Assembly (NCBI RefSeq): GCF_900112425.1 | Contig: NZ_FOLP01000025.1 | Span: 1 to 64,000, forward strand | DNA: 64,000 nucleotides | From: Variovorax sp. OK212 | GTDB taxonomy: Bacteria; Pseudomonadota; Gammaproteobacteria; Burkholderiales; Burkholderiaceae_C | Direction of reading: 5' to 3' | Shown here: piece by piece, positions 17,901-25,411 of the stretch | Layout: the number at the start of each line of letters is the position of its first letter | How positions within the stretch are numbered: position 1 is the first letter of the stretch | Position numbers and translations under genes: made by a program | Notes under the pieces: generated by a model | What the model saw: only the letters and a program-made list of their open reading frames with translations | The model's database searches: none | What the model was told of the DNA's origin: nothing

Positions 17901-18022
17901 CGCTGGCCCTGAGCCAGTCGACCAGCCTCTACGGCGAAATCGGCAAGCTCTGGTCGTCGGGTGGCGACGCCAAGGTGAAGAGCTCGATCAACGGCTCGCT
18001 GGGCGTGCGGGTGAAGTGGTAA
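11942..18022 (+). CDS. Large ESPR-type autotransporter (type Va secretion), 2026 aa
   Basis: A self-exporting surface or secreted protein. Residues 1-25 (MNTNFRSMWNASIGAWVAVS) are an extended signal peptide region, followed by a hydrophobic core ending near residue 58 at APAFA. The passenger is a predicted beta-helix of Gly/Asn/Thr-rich repeats with many SGANTYTGGT-like passenger motifs. The last ~280 residues form the outer-membrane beta-barrel (RAWARVLSTDID, GRLTGFQAGTDL, LYGEIGKLW) and end in the classic aromatic terminus VKW. GGGGGAGATCAG is a good ribosome site. The passenger function (adhesion, aggregation or other) cannot be told; no protease or lipase motif is evident. Its 3' end overlaps the convergent AraC gene by 35 bp. 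Confidence 0.93.
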   Translation: MNTNFRSMWNASIGAWVAVSETTKARGKRSGSSATTKVGASGVLLAAALFGSAAPAFANCALSGSINVCTGASASSILVATGTELRNEGTIGLLRESGYGAYSLSTDSNVTVTNTASGVIQSDAIVSLTGANSKFQNFGGYAYGFNGGVVLANTGSSVINQQGGTIGSTGSYGILLQDGGEILNTGGSKIMGGALSAIISKGGTTKITNESGSLISASNTAIGTLGSTTLINSSQISGNVILGADGANDVRLAAGGQIAGHLNIAGADSVLTLDGASGTTGVYSNAVTGDTTFTGNLVKVGAGRWELDRTTSPGSSSFAPGNVSVAQGTLSVGAAVSLGAAAAVQVDSGAILELKGAKLANVISGAGSLVVNGLTTSSLSGNNTGLAGGVTLATSELLLGHEAALGSGALTVSGAGGLDWTSAVTSLNNNVSIAAGGNLALQGKSSLAMLGALSGDGSLTKNGSGTLVLAGANTYSGGTTVSAGTLQVGNGGTTGSIAGNVLNNGALAFNRSDDISFTGVVSGTGRVTQSGAGTLTLSGTNTYGGGTTVSAGTLQLGNGGTSGSIVGNVLNNGTLAFNRSDNTSFTGVVSGTGRVAKFGAGTLTLSSANTYAGGTSINAGTVNAAVSGALGTGAVAVSSGATLNFNGTADARNLQITLAAPVGPSIDIGNVAFNNNSSAGNATFVANSYSSVTFNHDSTAGNAVFENRGGDTMFVFSATAGNARITNFAGGATYFRDTSSAGQATITNETGGQIDFNYSATADQATIVNKAGGKVHISSLSAAAGTAIGSLEGAGDVLLGTKALTTGGLNTSTEVSGVISGVGGSLVKVGSGTLRLSGVNTYTGGTQVNAGTLSVNNTTGSATGTGNVQVASGATLAGSGIVTGAVTIADGGSLAPGNSPGTLTTGDLTLNSGSFLVYELGATGESLLSDLVKVNGNLVLDGTLNVTPSTGGSFGPGLYRLIKYTGTLTDNVLNLGTTPALPGDLYVQTSIAKEVNLINSTGVSLTFWDGSDASKYNDGTAGGGSGTWRLGAPNDGWANADGKLNAAWKQNGFAMFGGTAGTVTVDNGGGNIVIGGAQFFTDGYVVTGDALTLGNASTIVKVGDGTTSGASMKATINAVLTGAGGLTKDDYGTLVLTGANNYTGGTHVKGGVLQGDTTSLQGGIVNDANVTFEQAANGSYAGTMSGTGSLRKTGTGELKLTVANSYGGGTRIDGGTIDAAVSGALGTGAVAVNGGGGLSFSGNADAGSLRISMAARDGVVNGGYVEFKDNSSAGSATLVTATDANVTFAGNSTAGGATIENRGGGTTVWNNASAGNARITNFAGGHTDFLDNGSAGQATLVNQGGGLVDFFDNTTADKATVVNNAGGTVRISKLGATGINIGSLQGAGRVLLGAKTLTTGGLNTDTEVSGVISGVGGSLVKEGTGALTLSGANTYTGGTALKKGRLNIANAQALGTGELAMDDGTTLGFSVTGLVLTNAIRFTGNSDPVIDTGAMDAGLSGAISGAGFITKQGTGTLTLSGANSYTGATDVAQGTLKAGAANTFSAASAHSVAAGATLDLAGFSQTVASLANSGTVSLVGTVPGTTLTVNGNYVGNNGVLKLGTALYFNGPPSDRLVINGGTASGKTSVQVTNTGGLGALTNGNGIEVITAQNGGTTTAQTTKDAFSLAGGHVDAGAFEYRLYAADSAGQGENWYLRSAEKGVTYYRPEAALYAALPSQLRQGNLAMLGDVRKRVGDDDVKGTATAPNGSDRRAWARVLSTDIDIQQGGAVSPTSKGRLTGFQAGTDLLATPNWRAGIYVGQLDGDVRVRGYASGVQNLHVGRNDLRSQYVGIYGTYTNDSGFYADAVVQSGRHRYTVEPLLSAGVGGKGNSLLGSIEVGQAFPIGASGWSVEPQLQLISQHMDLSNSAIAGAIAQPQADSGWIARAGVRVKGQIDTGMGTLQPYGRFNVYKTSSGADIARFVNGTTTTDIAAPTGSTSTELAGGFTLALSQSTSLYGEIGKLWSSGGDAKVKSSINGSLGVRVKW
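13358..13765 (+). repeat. 204-bp tandem repeat inside the autotransporter passenger
   Basis: Two full 204-bp (68-codon) units, with a third beginning at 13766. Each starts at AACACCTAC and encodes NTY-GGGTTVSAGTLQ, a NGGT-GSI-GNVLNNG stretch and FTGVVSGTGRV. The in-frame period suggests recent unit duplication in the beta-helix. Confidence 0.9.
13808..16258 (+). repeat. Long internal duplication in the passenger (copies at 13808-14476 and 15597-16258)
   Basis: Both copies encode AVSGALGTGAVAV, then ~20-residue repeats of the form SAGNA-x15, then LTTGGLNT-TEVSGVISGVGGSLVK. The copies differ at many positions and by a few residues in length, so this duplication is older than the 204-bp repeat. 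Confidence 0.85.
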
Positions 18023-19091
18023 CCGCCGCCAGGGGCTGAACCGCGGGCTCCTCGTCGGAGCCCGCCGAGTCGGCCTCGCGGCGCCGCCGGTAGGACCCCG
18101 GCGCGCCGCCCGTCCAGGCCTTGAAGGCCCGCTGGAACGCCGCGCTGTCGGCAAAGCCCAGTTCCTCGGCCAGCGCCGCCAGCGGCACCGTGCTGGTGTT
18201 GAGCCGCACGATGGCCAGGTCGCGCCGCAGCTGGTCCTTCAGCGCCTGGAACGAGGTGCCTTCGGTTGCCAGGTGCCGCTGCAGCGTGCTGAGCGACATG
18301 TGCAGCACGCCCGCCGCCGTCGGCAGGTCGGCCCATGCGGGGCGGTGCTGCTGCAGCACCGCGCGCACGCGTGCGCTCACCGCCTGCTCGGCCTGTCGCG
18401 GCAGGATCACGTTGGCCGGCGAGGCCGCCAGGAACGCCTGCATTTCCTGCGCGTCGCGGTGCACCGGCGTGTCGAGCGCGCTGGCGTCGAACCACACGGC
18501 CGACAGCGCCTGGCCGAACTGCAGCGGCCCCGGGAACACCTTGGCGTAGCCGTCCGCGTAGGGCGGCAGCGCAAAGCCGAAGTCGAACCGGCGCGCCACC
18601 AGCCGGCCGCCGTGCAGCCATGCGAACAGCCGCCAGTACACGCGCAGCATCAGCTCGTGCAGAAAGTTCTGGTGCAGGGCCGGCGGGTTGTTCAACTGCA
18701 GCCCGAAGCCCGCCAGCGGCCCTTCGCGCAGCAGCACCAGCGACAGGTCGTCCTGCAGCAGGCTGAAGGTGTGGGCCACGCGGCGCAGCGCCACCTCGAA
18801 GGTGCGCGCGCCCAGCGTGGAGCGCGTCATCAGCGCGAAGCTGCCGCAGCGCAGGCGCCGCGAGAGGAAGCCCAGCGCCTCGTCGTCCATGCGCGCCATC
18901 AGCAGCGCGAACAGCGCCACGTACTGCTCGGCCGTGACGCGCGCGCCCGCCTCCTCGAGCAGCGCGGGCGCGATGCCCGCGTCTTCCAGCGCCGTTTCGA
19001 TGCACACCGCGCCCGCCTCGCCGCGCGCGCGAAGGCCCGACAGCATGCCGCTGACGAAGACGATCGGAATGGTGACGGGCGGTTGCAGCAT
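17988..19091 (-). CDS. AraC-family transcriptional regulator
   Basis: A 367-residue regulator with an N-terminal ligand-binding region (AEQYVALFALLMARMDDEALG) like that of OruR/ArgR-type AraC proteins, and a C-terminal double helix-turn-helix: SLSTLQRHLATEGTSFQALK and VPLAALAEELGFADSAAFQRAFKAWTGGAPGSYR. The start is at MLQPPVTIPIVF; two earlier in-frame codons lack ribosome sites. It is transcribed away from the acyl-CoA synthetase gene with 110 bp between starts, so it probably controls that beta-oxidation operon, perhaps sensing its substrate. Its 3' end runs 35 bp into the autotransporter gene. Confidence 0.9.
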   Translation of the reverse strand: MLQPPVTIPIVFVSGMLSGLRARGEAGAVCIETALEDAGIAPALLEEAGARVTAEQYVALFALLMARMDDEALGFLSRRLRCGSFALMTRSTLGARTFEVALRRVAHTFSLLQDDLSLVLLREGPLAGFGLQLNNPPALHQNFLHELMLRVYWRLFAWLHGGRLVARRFDFGFALPPYADGYAKVFPGPLQFGQALSAVWFDASALDTPVHRDAQEMQAFLAASPANVILPRQAEQAVSARVRAVLQQHRPAWADLPTAAGVLHMSLSTLQRHLATEGTSFQALKDQLRRDLAIVRLNTSTVPLAALAEELGFADSAAFQRAFKAWTGGAPGSYRRRREADSAGSDEEPAVQPLAAVTTSPARPASR

Positions 19092-19201
19092 GTATCTGTC
19101 GATTGACGTTTTCTGCCATGCGATCGAAGCGAAGTGCAATCGCCGGCCAGTGGGCGGATTTCTACCATGCGAGGGCACAAGAACGAGACGGAGACAAACC
19201 C

Positions 19202-20761
19202 ATGTACCTGACCCAAGGCCTTCACCGGGCCGTGCAGCAGCGCCCCGACGCCATTGCCGCGCGCTTTGCCGGCCGCGCCCGCAGCTTCCGCGACTTTGCC
19301 GACCGTGTCGCGCGCCTGGCCGGCGCGCTGCAGCGGCTGGGCATGCAGGCGGGCGACCGCGTGGCCATGCTGTCGCTCAACTCCGACCGCTACCTGGAAT
19401 ACCAGATGGCGGTGCCCTGGGGCGGGGGCGTGCTCAACCCCTGCAACATCCGCTGGTCGGCCGCCGAGATCCTCTACTCGCTGGACGACTCCGGCTCGGC
19501 GATCCTGCTGGTCGACGAGGCCTTTCGCGGCGTGGTCGAGCAGATGCGTGGCCAGTCGAAGAGCCTGCGCGAGGTGATCTACTGCGGCGACGGCCCCACG
19601 CCCGCCGGCATGCACGGCTACGAAGGCCTGATCGACGCCGCCTCGCCGGTGCCCGACGCGGTGCGCCGCGGCGAGGACCTGGCCGGCATCTTCTACACCG
19701 GGGGCACCACCGGCTTTCCCAAGGGCGTGATGCTGAGCCACGCCAACATCTGCAGCTCGGCCCTCGCGGCGCAGGCCGAGGGCCTGGCCCCCGTCGGCGG
19801 CTGCTACCTGCATGCCGCGCCCATGTTCCACCTGGCCGACATGGGCCTGGCCACGCCGCACTGGTTCACGGGCAACACCCACACCATCATCCCGATGTTC
19901 ACGCCCGAAGGCGTGCTCGACGCCATCGAGCGCGACCGCGTCACCAGCCTGTTGCTGGTGCCCACCATGATCCAGATGCTGGTCGACCACCCCGCCATGC
20001 GCCAGCCGCGCGACCTGAGCAGCCTGAAGGGCATCACCTACGGCGCCTCGCCGATCTCCGAGGCGGTGCTCAACCGCGCGATGGAGGCCTTCCCCGGCGT
20101 CGAGTTCGCGCAGGCCTACGGCATGACCGAACTGTCGCCCATCGCCACCTTGCTGCCCGCGTTCTTCCACACGGCCGAAGGCCGCCAGCGCGGCAAGCTG
20201 CGCTCGGCGGGCCGCGCCAGCGTGTGCATGGAAGTGCGCATCGTGGACGCCGACGGCAGCGAGGCGCCGCGCGGCACCGTGGGCGAGGTGGCCGTGCGCG
20301 GCCCCAACGTGATGCAGGGCTACTGGAACAAGCCCGAGCAGACGGCCGCGGCGCTGCGCGACGGCTGGATGCACACGGGCGACGGCGCCTACATGGACGA
20401 CGACGGCTTCATCTTCGTGGTCGACCGCATGAAGGACATGATCATCAGCGGCGGCGAGAACGTCTACTCCGCCGAGGTCGAGAACGCCATCAACCAGCAC
20501 CCCGCGGTGGCGGCCTGCGCGGTCATCGGCATTCCCAGCGACGAATGGGGCGAGGCCGTGCACGCGGTGCTGGTGCTGAAGCCGGGGCAGGACGTGGCGC
20601 CCGACGCGCTGATTGCGCACTGCAAGACATTGATCGCCAACTACAAGTGCCCGCGCAGCGTGGCCGTGGTCGAGGCGCTGCCGCTCTCGGGCGCCGGCAA
20701 GGTGCTGAAGACCCGCCTGCGCGAACCCTTCTGGCAGGGCCGCCAGCGCAGCGTGGCCTGA
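19202..20761 (+). CDS. AMP-forming acyl-CoA synthetase
   Basis: An adenylating enzyme (519 aa) that would activate a carboxylic acid to its CoA thioester with ATP, the entry step for the operon that follows. The phosphate-binding motif FYTGGTTGFPKGVMLSH lies near residues 165-180, YGMTELSP near 310, and the hinge/C-terminal motif DRMKDMIISGGENVYSAEVE near 410. The ATG follows GACGGAGACAAACCC. The presumed catalytic lysine is present in SGAGKVLKTRLRE. The acid is not identifiable; the neighbours suggest a fatty, branched or cyclic acyl chain. Confidence 0.93.
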   Translation: MYLTQGLHRAVQQRPDAIAARFAGRARSFRDFADRVARLAGALQRLGMQAGDRVAMLSLNSDRYLEYQMAVPWGGGVLNPCNIRWSAAEILYSLDDSGSAILLVDEAFRGVVEQMRGQSKSLREVIYCGDGPTPAGMHGYEGLIDAASPVPDAVRRGEDLAGIFYTGGTTGFPKGVMLSHANICSSALAAQAEGLAPVGGCYLHAAPMFHLADMGLATPHWFTGNTHTIIPMFTPEGVLDAIERDRVTSLLLVPTMIQMLVDHPAMRQPRDLSSLKGITYGASPISEAVLNRAMEAFPGVEFAQAYGMTELSPIATLLPAFFHTAEGRQRGKLRSAGRASVCMEVRIVDADGSEAPRGTVGEVAVRGPNVMQGYWNKPEQTAAALRDGWMHTGDGAYMDDDGFIFVVDRMKDMIISGGENVYSAEVENAINQHPAVAACAVIGIPSDEWGEAVHAVLVLKPGQDVAPDALIAHCKTLIANYKCPRSVAVVEALPLSGAGKVLKTRLREPFWQGRQRSVA

Positions 20762-20834
20762 GCCCTCTCATCCTTCAACCAAGTTCGAGCAATTTCGAGC
20801 AGCAATTTCAAGCAACGATTCCAAGGAGCCTTTC

Positions 20835-22019
20835 ATGAGTCAAGACGTCTACGTGGTCGGGGTCGGCATGATCCCCTTCACCAAGCCCGGCGCCAACCAG
20901 CCGTACCCGCAGATGGCCAGCCACGCCACCAATGCCGCGCTCAAAGACGCCGGCATCGGCTACGAGCTGGTGCAGCAGGCCTACGTGGGCTACGTGTACG
21001 GCGACTCCACCGCCGGCCAGCGCGCGCTGTACGAGGTGGGCATGACCGGCATCCCGGTCGTCAACGTCAACAACAACTGCTCCACCGGCTCCACCGCGCT
21101 GTTCCTCGCGCGCCAGGCGGTGGCCAGCGGCGCGGCCGACTGCGTGCTGGCGCTGGGCTTCGAGCACATGAGCCCCGGCGCGCTGGGCGCGGTGTTCACC
21201 GACCGCCCGAGCCCGTTCGACCTGTTCGAGAACATCACCGACGAGCTCGTCGGCAACGCGCAGGTGCCGCTGGCACTGCGCTACTTCGGCGGCGCCGGGC
21301 TGGCGCACATGGAGCAGTACGGCACGCAGATGTCGACCTTCGCGAAGATCCGCGCCAAGGCCAGCCGCCATGCGTCGAACAACCCGGTGGCGCTGTTTCG
21401 CACCGTGGTCACCGAAGACGAGGTCATGGCCGCGCCCGTCATGTGGCCCGGCGTCATGACGCGGCTCATGGCCTGCCCGCCCACCTGCGGCGCGGCGGCG
21501 GCCATCGTGTGCTCGCCGCGCTTCGCGCAGCGCCACGGGCTGGACCGCGGCGTGCGCATCAAGGCGCAGGCCATGACCACCGACCGGCCCATCACCTTCG
21601 AGAGCCGCGACATGCGCGAGGTGGTCGGCTTCAGCATGGCGCAGGAAGCCGCGCAGAAGGTATACGACGCGGCCGGCGTGGGCCCGCAGGACGTCGACGT
21701 GGTCGAGCTGCACGACTGCTTCGCGCACAACGAACTCATCAGCTACGAGGCGCTGGGCCTGTGCCCGGTGGGCGGCGCGGAGAAGTTCGTGGTCGACGGC
21801 GACAACACCTACGGCGGCAAGGTGGTCACCAATCCGTCGGGCGGCCTGCTGTCGAAGGGGCATCCGCTGGGCGCCACGGGCCTGGCCCAGTGCACCGAGC
21901 TGGTCCAGCAGTTGCGCGGCACCGCGGACAAGCGCCAGGTGGAAGGCGCGCGGCTTGCGCTGCAGCACAACCTCGGCCTGGGCGGCGCCTGCGTGGTGAC
22001 GCTCTACGAACGCGTGTGA
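20835..22019 (+). CDS. SCP-x-type thiolase / lipid-transfer protein
   Basis: A 394-residue thiolase-superfamily protein. The nucleophile region VNNNCSTGSTALFLARQAV carries Cys near residue 82, the ELHDCFAHNELISYE segment gives the second-site His, and GHPLGATGLAQ the third motif. The branch includes SCP-x thiolases and Ltp-type aldolases of sterol side-chain degradation. No DUF35 partner gene is adjacent, so a plain thiolytic 3-ketoacyl-CoA cleavage is the simpler reading. It lies 73 bp after the synthetase and opens the inner part of the operon; the ribosome site is CAAGGAGCC. Confidence 0.9.
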   Translation: MSQDVYVVGVGMIPFTKPGANQPYPQMASHATNAALKDAGIGYELVQQAYVGYVYGDSTAGQRALYEVGMTGIPVVNVNNNCSTGSTALFLARQAVASGAADCVLALGFEHMSPGALGAVFTDRPSPFDLFENITDELVGNAQVPLALRYFGGAGLAHMEQYGTQMSTFAKIRAKASRHASNNPVALFRTVVTEDEVMAAPVMWPGVMTRLMACPPTCGAAAAIVCSPRFAQRHGLDRGVRIKAQAMTTDRPITFESRDMREVVGFSMAQEAAQKVYDAAGVGPQDVDVVELHDCFAHNELISYEALGLCPVGGAEKFVVDGDNTYGGKVVTNPSGGLLSKGHPLGATGLAQCTELVQQLRGTADKRQVEGARLALQHNLGLGGACVVTLYERV

Positions 22020-22038
22020 CGCAACAGAGGGAGACGAC

Positions 22039-22479
22039 ATGATCGACAGGAAATGGATCGGCCACGAGCTGCCGTCTTCGGTGCTGCCCATCGAGCGCAG
22101 CCGGCTGCAGTTCTTTGCCAAGGCCATCGGCGAGACCGACCCCATCTACACCGACGCCGCGGCCGCGCGCGACGCCGGCTACCCCGACCTGCCCGCGCCG
22201 CCGACCTTTCTGTTCGCGGCCGAGCTCGACTCGGGCGCGTCCAACCGGTTGCTGGCCGACCTGCAGATTCCGCTGTCGAAGCTGCTGCACGGCGAGCAGG
22301 GCTTCAGCTACCACCGGCCGGCCTGCGTGGGCGACACCGTGACGGTGCGCTCCACCATCACCGACATCTACGACAAGAAGAACGGCGCGCTCGAGTTCGT
22401 CGTGAAGACCTCGCGTGCCACCAACCAGCGCGACGAGCTGGTGGCCGAGCTGCGCGCGGTCATCGTCTGCCGCCACTGA
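22039..22479 (+). CDS. MaoC-like N-terminal dehydratase domain protein (non-catalytic hot-dog half)
   Basis: A 146-residue single hot-dog fold protein of the MaoC_dehydrat_N/FAS1-like type (FFAKAIGETDPIYTDAAAAR, LPAPPTFLFA, GEQGFSYHRPACVGDTVTVR). It lacks the catalytic GDxNPxH hydratase-2 motif, which is found in the next gene. In related systems (HadAB, ChsH1-ChsH2) such a half pairs with a catalytic half to form a heteromeric enoyl-CoA hydratase. The 17-bp gap to its partner supports co-translation and pairing, though complex formation is an inference. Confidence 0.88.
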   Translation: MIDRKWIGHELPSSVLPIERSRLQFFAKAIGETDPIYTDAAAARDAGYPDLPAPPTFLFAAELDSGASNRLLADLQIPLSKLLHGEQGFSYHRPACVGDTVTVRSTITDIYDKKNGALEFVVKTSRATNQRDELVAELRAVIVCRH

Positions 22480-22496
22480 ACGAAAGGCCTCGCGCA

Positions 22497-22916
22497 ATGA
22501 CCACCGTCACCTACGACGCCGTGCAAGTCGGCGACGAACTCCCCGCGCTGCAGCTGCCGCCCGTGAACCGCACCGCGCTCGCGCTGTTCGCGGGCGCCTC
22601 GGGCGACCACAACCCCATTCACATCGACACCGACTTCGCGCGCCAGTCCGGCATGCCCGACGTGTTCGCGCAAGGCATGCTGGGCATGGCCTGGCTCGGG
22701 CGGCTGCTCACGCAGTGGGCGCCGCAGTCGCAGTTGCGCCGCTTCGACGTGCGCTTCCAGGGCATCACGCACCTGGGCCATGCGGTGCGCTGCACCGGCC
22801 GCGTGGTCGAGAAGCTCGAGCACAACGGCGAGCGCTGCGTGCGCGTCGAGGTGCTCAGCGCCAACCAGTACGGCCAGGCGCGCATCGCGGGCGAAGCGCT
22901 CGTGGCGCTGCGCTGA
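22497..22916 (+). CDS. MaoC-like (R)-specific enoyl-CoA hydratase, catalytic half
   Basis: A 139-residue hot-dog protein with the intact hydratase-2 motif FAGASGDHNPIHIDTDFAR (catalytic Asp and His near residues 34 and 39). It would add water to trans-2-enoyl-CoA. The short length means one hot-dog domain, complementing the preceding non-catalytic half. The ATG follows CGAAAGGCCTCGCGCA. It lies between the non-catalytic half and an SDR gene in the same operon. Confidence 0.9.
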   Translation: MTTVTYDAVQVGDELPALQLPPVNRTALALFAGASGDHNPIHIDTDFARQSGMPDVFAQGMLGMAWLGRLLTQWAPQSQLRRFDVRFQGITHLGHAVRCTGRVVEKLEHNGERCVRVEVLSANQYGQARIAGEALVALR

Positions 22917-22945
22917 ACCTCACCCCCAAAAAAAGGACCACGGAC

Positions 22946-23776
22946 ATGACACCCAAGCTCGACGGCAAGGTCGCCCTCATCACCGGCTCGGGCCGCGGCA
23001 TCGGCCGCGCCATTGCATTGAAGCTCGCGTCGGAAGGCGCGCGCATCGTCGTCAACGACCTCGATGCGGCGCCGGCCGAAGAAACCGTGCAGGCCATTCG
23101 CGACGCCGGCGGCCAGGCCGTGGCCTGCGTCGGCAGCGTGGCGGCGCCCGACTTCGCGGAGCGTTTCGTCGGCACCGCGGTGAACGAATACAAGGGCCTG
23201 GACATCGTCGTCAACAACGCCGGCTACACCTGGGACAGCGTGCTGCAGAAGATGACCGACGAGCAGTGGTACGCCATGATCGACGTGCACCTGACCGCCC
23301 CGTTTCGCATCCTGCGCGCGGCGCAGCCGGTGATCCGCGCGTTGTCGAAAGCCGAGACCGAGGCGGGCCGGCGCGTGGTGCGCAAGGTGGTCAACATCTC
23401 GTCGGTGGCGGGGCTGTTCGGCAACGCGGGGCAGGCCAACTACTCGACCGCCAAGGCCGGCATCGTCGGCCTCACGCAAACGCTGGCCAAGGAGTGGGGC
23501 CGCATGAACGTCACGGTCAACTGCGTGGCCTTCGGCTTCATCCAGACGCGGCTCACCGCGAGCACTGCCGAGGCGACCACCGCGAACATCGAAGGCCGCG
23601 AGATCAAGGTGGGCGTCAACCCCGGCCTGCTGGCGATGATGGAGCAATCGATTCCGCTGGGCCGCGGCGGCACGCCCGAGGAAGCGGCCGGCGCGGTGTA
23701 CTTGCTGTGCACGCCCGAGTCGGACTATGTGAGCGGGCAGACGCTGATGTGCACCGGCGGGCTCACGGGCATCTGA
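22946..23776 (+). CDS. Short-chain dehydrogenase/reductase (3-hydroxyacyl-CoA/FabG-like)
   Basis: A Rossmann-fold NAD(P)-dependent oxidoreductase, 276 aa. It shows TGSGRGIGRAIAL at residues 14-26, NNAG, the catalytic Ser in NISSVAG and the YSTAKAG (YxxxK) dyad. In this operon it most likely oxidises the 3-hydroxyacyl-CoA made by the MaoC pair. The start follows AAAAAAAGGACCACGGAC. The stop overlaps the next start (TGATG). An Asp in the VVNDLDAAP strand end suggests NAD preference. Confidence 0.92.
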   Translation: MTPKLDGKVALITGSGRGIGRAIALKLASEGARIVVNDLDAAPAEETVQAIRDAGGQAVACVGSVAAPDFAERFVGTAVNEYKGLDIVVNNAGYTWDSVLQKMTDEQWYAMIDVHLTAPFRILRAAQPVIRALSKAETEAGRRVVRKVVNISSVAGLFGNAGQANYSTAKAGIVGLTQTLAKEWGRMNVTVNCVAFGFIQTRLTASTAEATTANIEGREIKVGVNPGLLAMMEQSIPLGRGGTPEEAAGAVYLLCTPESDYVSGQTLMCTGGLTGI

Positions 23777-24570
23777 TGAACATGCAAGAGAGCGAAGGCA
23801 TTGCCTGGGGCGTGGCCGATGGCATCGGCCGCATCGTGCTGAAGCGGCCCGAGCGCGCCAACGCCATCGGGCGCAGCAGCGCCCGCGTGCTGGTGCGCGC
23901 CATCGACGAGGTGATCGCGCAGCAGCCTCGCGCCATTCTGCTGACCGGCGAGGGCCGCGTGTTCTGCGCGGGTGGCGACATCGGCGAGTTCGTGGCGGCG
24001 GGCGAGGCCTTGCCCGCACTGGTCGACGACATCCTGAACCGTTTGCACCCCGCGTTGCTGCGGCTGTCGGCCCAACCCGCGCCGCTGGTGGTGGCGGTGA
24101 ACGGCGCGGTCGGTGGTGCGGGCGTGGGGCTGGCGCTGTGCGGCGACTTCGTGCTCGCGGCCGAATCGATGAAGCTGCGCACGGGGTACGCGGCCATCGG
24201 GCTGTCGCCGGATGCGGGGGCTTCGTACTTCCTGGCGCGCCGTGTCGGGCTGGTGCGCGCGCAGCAATTGCTGATGCTGAGCGATGCCATCGACAGCCAG
24301 CGCTGCCTGGCCTGGGGCGCGGTCGATGCGCTGCACCCCGACGCCGAACTGGCCGGCGCCGCCGAAGCGCTAGCGGCGCGGCTCGCCCATGGAGCGAGTG
24401 CTTCGTTCGCGGGCATCAAGGCGCTGTGCGCGGGAGCGCCGGGGCGTTCGTTCGAAGACCATCTGGCGATGGAGCACCAACTGCTGCGCGAGCGCGCCGG
24501 CGGTGCGGATGCGCGCGAAGGCGTGGCTGCGTTTATCGAGAAGCGGGCGGCGCGTTTCACTGGCCGCTGA
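23776..24570 (+). CDS. Enoyl-CoA hydratase/isomerase family protein
   Basis: A crotonase-fold protein of 264 residues. The oxyanion-hole motifs are GRVFCAGGDIGEF and VNGAVGGAGVGLALCGDF, followed by the usual SPDAGASYFLARRVG. It is translationally coupled to the SDR gene and ends the beta-oxidation operon. Because a MaoC hydratase is already present, it may instead act as an isomerase or on another intermediate. An N-terminal second ATG two codons in is possible. Confidence 0.9.
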   Translation: MNMQESEGIAWGVADGIGRIVLKRPERANAIGRSSARVLVRAIDEVIAQQPRAILLTGEGRVFCAGGDIGEFVAAGEALPALVDDILNRLHPALLRLSAQPAPLVVAVNGAVGGAGVGLALCGDFVLAAESMKLRTGYAAIGLSPDAGASYFLARRVGLVRAQQLLMLSDAIDSQRCLAWGAVDALHPDAELAGAAEALAARLAHGASASFAGIKALCAGAPGRSFEDHLAMEHQLLRERAGGADAREGVAAFIEKRAARFTGR

Positions 24571-24686
24571 GCGGCGGCGCGGTTCGACCGACGCTCAGGC
24601 GGAGTTCTGCCTGCGACAAAATACTGCTGCATCAGACGCTCGCTCAACGAGCTCCCTTGGCCGCCGTATACCGCAGACCACCTCCC

Positions 24687-25313
24687 ATGAGTGATTTCAA
24701 TCTTCTGACCATTGCCGCTGTTCAGTCGCACGTTGGTCCTGCTGTTGCCGTCTTGCTCGGCACCGATCGGTTCATCGGGCTCAAGCCGCTCCAATGGGTC
24801 GACAGCACCGATGCACCGGTGCGCCGCGTCTTTGCGTACGCGCAACTCAAGGGCGGGGTGGTTGCCCCGCGCTGGGGATATTCGTTCGACTTCGTGCCCC
24901 ACCTCGCAGCCGGAAAGATGCAGTGGCACCGCACTGAAAAATCGGTGATCTTCGATGCGTTCGTCGATGGGCAATCCCGCGATCTGAACCTCTCGTACAT
25001 GTGGGGCGAGCGCGGGCTGCTCGAAGGCATGACGTCCCGGCTCGAGGAGGCCGTGCGCAGCGCAAAAGACTTCTGGCGGACCGGCGGGCAAGGGACCTCG
25101 GTGTATGACCAGGTCATTGCGTTGAACGACCGGCCCGAGGCACAGATGTACATACAGTCGCCGGTGGCCGCCGCGTTTTGCCATGCACTCTGCGGACGCG
25201 AACAAGATGCGCGTCGCGCGATGGCGGTTTACATCGACCGAAACAGGCCGCGCGAAGACACGGTCCCAAAGTTGTGGGCGGCGCTGGACGGCGCGCTTCG
25301 AGGCACGTCATGA
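24687..25313 (+). CDS. Hypothetical protein, 208 aa
   Basis: I do not recognise this family. The protein is soluble, without signal peptide or membrane segment. The centre reads RWGYSFDFVPHLAAGKMQWHR and then IFDAFVDGQSRDLNLS, which has a general feel of small immunity or housekeeping beta proteins, but this is only an impression. The ATG has no good ribosome site. It follows the beta-oxidation operon by 116 bp on the same strand and begins the accessory patch. The GC-rich third positions support real coding. Confidence 0.65.
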   Translation: MSDFNLLTIAAVQSHVGPAVAVLLGTDRFIGLKPLQWVDSTDAPVRRVFAYAQLKGGVVAPRWGYSFDFVPHLAAGKMQWHRTEKSVIFDAFVDGQSRDLNLSYMWGERGLLEGMTSRLEEAVRSAKDFWRTGGQGTSVYDQVIALNDRPEAQMYIQSPVAAAFCHALCGREQDARRAMAVYIDRNRPREDTVPKLWAALDGALRGTS

Positions 25314-25369
25314 CGTTGGCACGATCAACTACAGTGAGCGGCCAGCCGACCCCCGCACCCGTTCTCAAG

Positions 25370-25391
25370 ATCGACCGATGGGTCGGTCGAT
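25370..25391. promoter_or_regulatory. Perfect 9-bp inverted repeat (ATCGACCGA-TGGG-TCGGTCGAT), operator-like
   Basis: It lies 20 bp before the start of the cysteine-rich ORF, so it could be a repressor site or mRNA hairpin in its leader. The ACCGA..TCGGT core resembles operators often found by TetR-type genes, but no such gene is in the neighbourhood. Confidence 0.5.
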
Positions 25392-25411
25392 GTGCCCCGA
25401 AAGCCTGATTC

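Noticed and set aside
20781..20816. Imperfect TTCGAGCAA-like repeats before the thiolase gene
   Set aside because: Only three loose copies in a short leader; probably chance.
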